NCBI GenBank assembly: GCA_002633005.1
Contig: NMRA01000388.1
Coordinates: 248,001-312,000, forward strand
Source: Phoronis australis
Lineage: Eukaryota > Phoronida > Phoronidae
DNA length: 64,000 bases
Reading direction: 5' to 3'
This document shows, in pieces, positions 55,301 to 61,300 of this stretch (its first letter is position 1; every line of letters begins with the position of its first letter). The position numbers and the translations under genes were made by a program. The notes below the pieces were generated by a model. It was not told the origin of the DNA. It did no database searches and was given only the letters and a program-made list of their open reading frames with translations.

Positions 55301-58300
55301 GGACTTACACTGAGTAGCATGCGAGTTTTTCATCAGTGGAGCCCTCCTTAAGAAAGTTGCAGGGATATGACCTTGAACTTGAAACTAGTGTGATTTCATT
55401 TTCACCCGGGTTGGGACTATCGAAGTTGCCACCAAATACCCACAGCTTCCCTGCTCCAAATCGACCGATGTGCCGAGGCTGAATTTCACTGATGTAGGGT
55501 TCATCTGCAACAAAAGGTAAATTTAACTTTTGAGACAATGGAAAACACAGTTGATTAAGAACAGAGAGATTCAAGAGGGGCATTGCCCTGAAACAATTTT
55601 GGCGAAGTTTTCAAGACAAATCGCGAACGTCTGTTCCTTTAACGTTTCGCCCTCTGTCGTCACGTTTTAGATCCACCTGTGATCACGGAGTCAATCATAG
55701 CGAACCTGGCCGTTTGCTTTGGGAACTTTTTGTTCAAAAGAGGTCCCAGTTATAGTCTAAAGAGGGTTGAGTCGATATTCCGAACCGCTGATAGTCCGAA
55801 ATGAAATTCGCGCAGGCAACAGTATGAAAAGTCGACAGTCCGAAGGGCCGGCAATGTAAAGGGCCAAAAGTCCCAAATGTTATGACCCTTTAGGTCATTT
55901 ATTTATTTGCATTTTTACTCCTTTGTTGCGGGTTGAAGGTTGCTATTGCCGACATCAGAACGCCCGTCTGACAACGAATGGATATGTAGAACCCTCAGCT
56001 ATATAGTTACGATCTTCGGATTGAAGCGAGATCCGTCTTCTTTCTATACTGTAAAATCATTAAACATTATTCTGAATTTATTTATCCTATTAATGAAATT
56101 TTATCACCGTCGTTTACTTTTCCAGATTTGGACCAATGAGTTATAGACCGAAAGATTCTTAAAATTCAAAAAATAAACGAACATAGTTTGGACTATGAGC
56201 CCTTCACTCAAAAGCCTCCAAGCAGTATCATCCTTTACGAACATTCACTGATACATACATAATAGGACTAAAAACAACTAAACATTTCCTTTAGTCCCAA
56301 GGGTCAATAAACAGAGAAAAAATCGCGACATTTCGAACCATTGGCCCTTCGGATGTTTACAGTGAACAATTGGTGTACCCGACTGGTCAAAGGACGCCTA
56401 TCAGTTTATACTGACAGCACGTTCACAGCCGAACGTACATATACACCACATGCGTTGCGTTCGTAAACGGAAACGGGAAAATAATGTTTGCGCTCAGTAC
56501 TATACGCATTTCCACGCAAAACCGCGACTTTTGGGAAAATTGTGATATAATCACCTCAAAACTGTGTTGCCGCAAATTCGTTTTCCCCGTGTGTTTGCTC
56601 TCGCGACTATCTCACAAACGATTAGCAAAGATTATTAAAAATAAAACAATTTTCGCCTGCTCGCTTTGCCAAGACGAATTCCTCAATGCATAACAGAAAC
56701 AATTCATTCTTTGAAGTAAGTTCATGAGATGGAAATGGGACATTTGAATGGATACAGGTTATGGTAACCTTTACGGAGTTGCAAAAGCAACAGTTTACCC
56801 CGTTCACGAAATGCATACTGTGGGCCTACGCGGAACCTATTATCACCGCAGTCGCAGCCGGAACAAACATGCTACATACGACACCGACCATGTGCTAAAC
56901 TTGGATTTCCCAATGGAGTCGATGATAGATATCTTTGGAAGTTACATATTAATTACCGCGCCTGAAATATTGCTCTCAGATTATTTAAAATGCCATTTCG
57001 CCGTTGCTAACTAGCAGTCAATTGTGAATTCTTAACCGACTCGCTATTGGGTTTTAAAAAAATATAACCACGCTCATTCGATCTCCATATGTTGCCGAAC
57101 GAGTCGGTAACTCAAAGCAACGGCAATGCGGACATGCGTCATATTTAAATGTTCGATTTTAAGATTGGTCAACCCGAATAATCTCTGAAGCGTTTGCTTG
57201 AGTCGCTGTAAGGAATGTCACTATTCCAGTTTTACGAGAGTAAAAGGCTTTGTGCTATTTTTAGTCATCAAAACAGGGCGAAATGCCACTTTAAGCAAAA
57301 GTGGCTCGTTTATCTTTATTTGTTGTGTAGTTACTGATACTGATTATATCATAACTCGTGTAAACACAGCATGGCCTAGTCGCGTTCTTGACTCACTGTC
57401 TTTCGGAAATTTGGGGTTCGTATTGAACAACAATCTTTTGCAAAGTAAACTGAAAAGCGTGTTTGTCACGTAAAAGACACAACTTTGGTTGTTGCACGTC
57501 TTTAGGGATGGTCCAACATGGTAGCAGCATCAACCATTTTGATAAAAGACATTCCAATGTACAGATTTTGGTCGTTTGAAAGAGGAAACAATGCTGATAT
57601 CTGAAGAGATGTGACAAAATCACAGAAATAATTTTGAAATAGCACTGTTTGCAGATCGACCCTACATTTACACCAATGCCTAAATTTAAACCTTGTACAC
57701 GTGCACCAGGTATATATTCGCAGGTGACGTGTGGAAATTTGCATTTTCACCACACTTGAAAATGGTGTAAATATACACCCAAGACTAGCTTTACACCTGA
57801 AAGTATTTGCGTTTACGGTGACTTAATATACACTCGACTGTAAATATTACACTTTAGTGCAAACAACATCATGTAAACGTTGCTTGGAGTCACCATAGAG
57901 TGGCGCTAAAAACTTTCCTAGCTATTGTTTGGTGCACGTGTTCTTAAATCATAACCTCATATAACCTGGTTTGACCAAAAGACCATGCATCAGTCAAAAC
58001 GACGCCGTTTGCACACTTTAGTTACATGCGATGAGCTACAACAAAAGAAGTTACATGTTAGTACAATGGACACCTTCCCGTGTGAAAAGCCGTTGTTAGG
58101 GGTCTATTTTGCTGTTTATTTTGGTTATCCATGTCTCGTACGATGTGACGTCAATGGTGGCTATTGGGGCTATTACATGTATGGCTTGACCTGTCCTTGC
58201 TGTTGATGTGACCCGTCCCACCGCTGGTCACTACAGTATATCCGGCACATTTGTCTGTTGGACATAAACCATTCGAGGCTCCGGCGCAAACCGGGACATC

Positions 58301-61300
58301 TTTTGCTACTAGTTAACACCAGACGCAATTTAATATTAAGTCTTTTTGACAGGGTGTGCTGCTAGGAAATTAGGATATCAACCTGTTTAGAGAGATGGCA
58401 TGATAAAATTAAAAATCTTCCAGTTCAGTTTTGAGTCACTTAATAAGAATCCCACCAGAGCACGATTCAAAGGGGCCCAATTGTAGGCAGGTGTATGAAC
58501 ATACATTCATTCGTTGAAATTTATTCCTTTCAGTTTCAAACATATTGAGATTTCAAGTCGTATTATTTAGTAAATTAAAATTTAATTAACAAACCTTTGG
58601 ATAGTCTTTTTAACAAAACGATCTCTAACTGACGGATCTCATTCTGTGTTCTAATTTGGTGTATATAAATGAAAGGATAACCGAAAAATCCTTTTTAGAG
58701 TTCTGCTGCGAAATGAATACTTCCGAACAGATCCTAGTGAACCCTTTCCGAGAGAAACAATAGAAAAATATCGCATTTGGGGAATCTTGCAGTGAAGAAA
58801 CAGGCATCGGAGCGATACATCCCCCGCCGGTTTCATGCGCGCACCCAGGGGGGGGGGGAGCTCGGGGGGCCCCAATTGTCGAAATGGGCAAAAAGCTCCG
58901 CCCCCGAGAGACAAAAAGTCCACCCGCTCTTTTGTTAGCGAATGGTCCATAACGTCGAGAATTCGAGAAATCGCAGTCAGCGGATAAGATATTCGTCACT
59001 TCGATAGAACTTTTGTAGATATTACACCAAGCAATGCCTCTTCTGTCTTTGCATACATTTAAGAACAACGGTGAAGTGAATGCAGAGAAACACGTATGAA
59101 ATTGACAAATATTGCACCAGTTAAGCAATAGCGCGACATTATTCATTTCAAATCGGATGCCTTGCAGTAAATTCATCGTTGTATGTTTCACGGATTTGTG
59201 GAGGTAAAAGTAATAGAGCATTGGCAATTCAGTCTAAATTTCTGAGTTAATCCTATTTCGATCACTGAGGTGCCAAAGGTCCACAAAAGAACGCACTGCA
59301 CACAATTTGCTCTTGACGCAGCTTCTATTTTGAGTGTTTTCTAGCTGCAAAAATGTTATCTGATTGATTTTCTTTTGTGAATTATAATAAGCTGTGTGCA
59401 TGACTATGTCAAAGACTTTTGTTCATTATTTCATTTTACCGTTTGTTGTTTGGACAGATCCAACTGTCCTCATTCGCTAAATGCAGTGCACAGAACGTTC
59501 ATACTGAATCACTGCTTTCGACAGGATTGTTGCAGAATTGCTTTTGAGAGATTAGTATATTTGTTGAGAGAATGACCGATGTTTGCGAAGCGTGACTAAA
59601 AGGAGGCCATGGAACTTAAAATACACGCACTAGATGTGGCTATTTAATTCGTATCAAATGAAGTAATGACACGTACAAGAACGTTCTTGTGTCAGCATTG
59701 TATGAAAAAAGTTTCTATGTCGATATAATAAGCATTTACGACTCGTTTTCTATGAAAGTTGATCTTGTTACAAAACGTGAAGTGTTGCGGCAGGTTGCTG
59801 TGTTCAGTTGTTACAGAAAACATAAAGGCGTACTGTTTATCCACAGAGACTTTGAATAGGGTTCACCGTCTTAAACGCGACCTGTTTCTATAGCATGGTT
59901 CCAAATTCCTACTTGCATAACTATTTGAAAACACCCATTCTTCTCGCAAAAGACATAGCGACAACTATTCAAACAATAAGCATGGTTCTATTTGGCAGCG
60001 CACAAAGCGCGCACGGAGCTATGAAACAGATTACAAAATTCATTCTTTGTGGTGAGCATATCCTCTTGAATTTCCAATTCTAACAAAGTCCTATTGTTTC
60101 GTGAATACGGAACGACAAAGCGTCAGATAACTCCTTGATTGCAGCAGGAACAAAAACAATAAACATACAGAATTATAATTACAAAAACATTAACACAAAA
60201 GTGAGGGTATTCGTCGCATCTCAACCTTTTTTATAGTGTAGTCTGCGTGCACTAGGCGTGCATGTACATGTTTCTGATATGTGGAGCCGAATCAGCGTTA
60301 TAATCAATCTGATTCGAAGGCTTATCCGAAGCGACTGGATAAATAAGTCGTGAAAAGTTATTTGAAACAGGAGCACTCATGTTACAAAGAACCCCTTTCT
60401 ACTACATTGTACGGTGTTGTATCAAATGCTTGGCAGCACAATGGAGCGCAACATAAGTATACCAATTTTAAGACGTCTTTACAAAATCAGATCTGAATAC
60501 CTTCACAATTGACGGTTGAGTAGGTAATCTCGGGCCTTTAAACTTCGATAAACCCGCCTTCCGTCACAAACCAACTTTTGATTAAGATTACTTAACAGTT
60601 ACAAAATTGGTCTCAAATTATTCCTTAGTCAAATTAGAGGCGATGACAAGGCTTCGAGAAAACAGGCAGTTCGTCATTGCTTGCGAATAGGTTGTACAAA
60701 ATGACTTGTCAGGGGGTGTCACTTTATGAGATGAACAATAGTCTCAAGCAATTGTCAGTTCTTTGCAAGCACAGTAAGGAACGAGAGGAAATCAAAGTTT
60801 TCTTCTTAGACGGAACCCGGGTTTATAGTCGCTTTGTCATTTGTCCAGTATCAGGTTACCGGAACAACACAGCTGGTACACTCAAACCGTAGTTCCACAC
60901 GTGCTCAATAAACTCAGTTCACCGACTCGCAATTACCGGTTCATAAATATGGCGAACTCGCTAAGCACGGCTAACCTAGCTCCCGACGGACTCACAAACA
61001 ATCGTAGGTTTGTAATGCAAATCTTTTACTGGAAGTGTCATCACAACGGCGATTGGCGAAATCAAGAAAAACAAGGAAATTTGCAACCAGTCAAAAATGA
61101 CACCACTGTCACTATTATTGTACGAAATTCATGGTTAAGTTGAGTGACGGATATCTTAATATCTTATTTATCTGCATGCAATCAGAGAGATCAATATTTT
61201 TAAGAGTTTCGTTCTTACGCCATGTAAGATCTTTTTAATTCACACAACTCAATTGAATGCAAACAGTCAATTTTACCGTTGAAAAAACGCATTTGGGGCT

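Noticed and set aside
57660-57810. Several tttacacc / ggtgtaaa motifs as a hormone- or T-box-like regulatory cluster
   Set aside because: Short AT-rich motifs with irregular spacing in a large intron; no supporting context.
58625-59227. 200-codon minus-strand open frame in intron 1
   Set aside because: Pro/Gly-rich middle comes from a G/C homopolymer run; no domain, no splice context, two overlapping frames open at once. Likely chance or repeat-derived.
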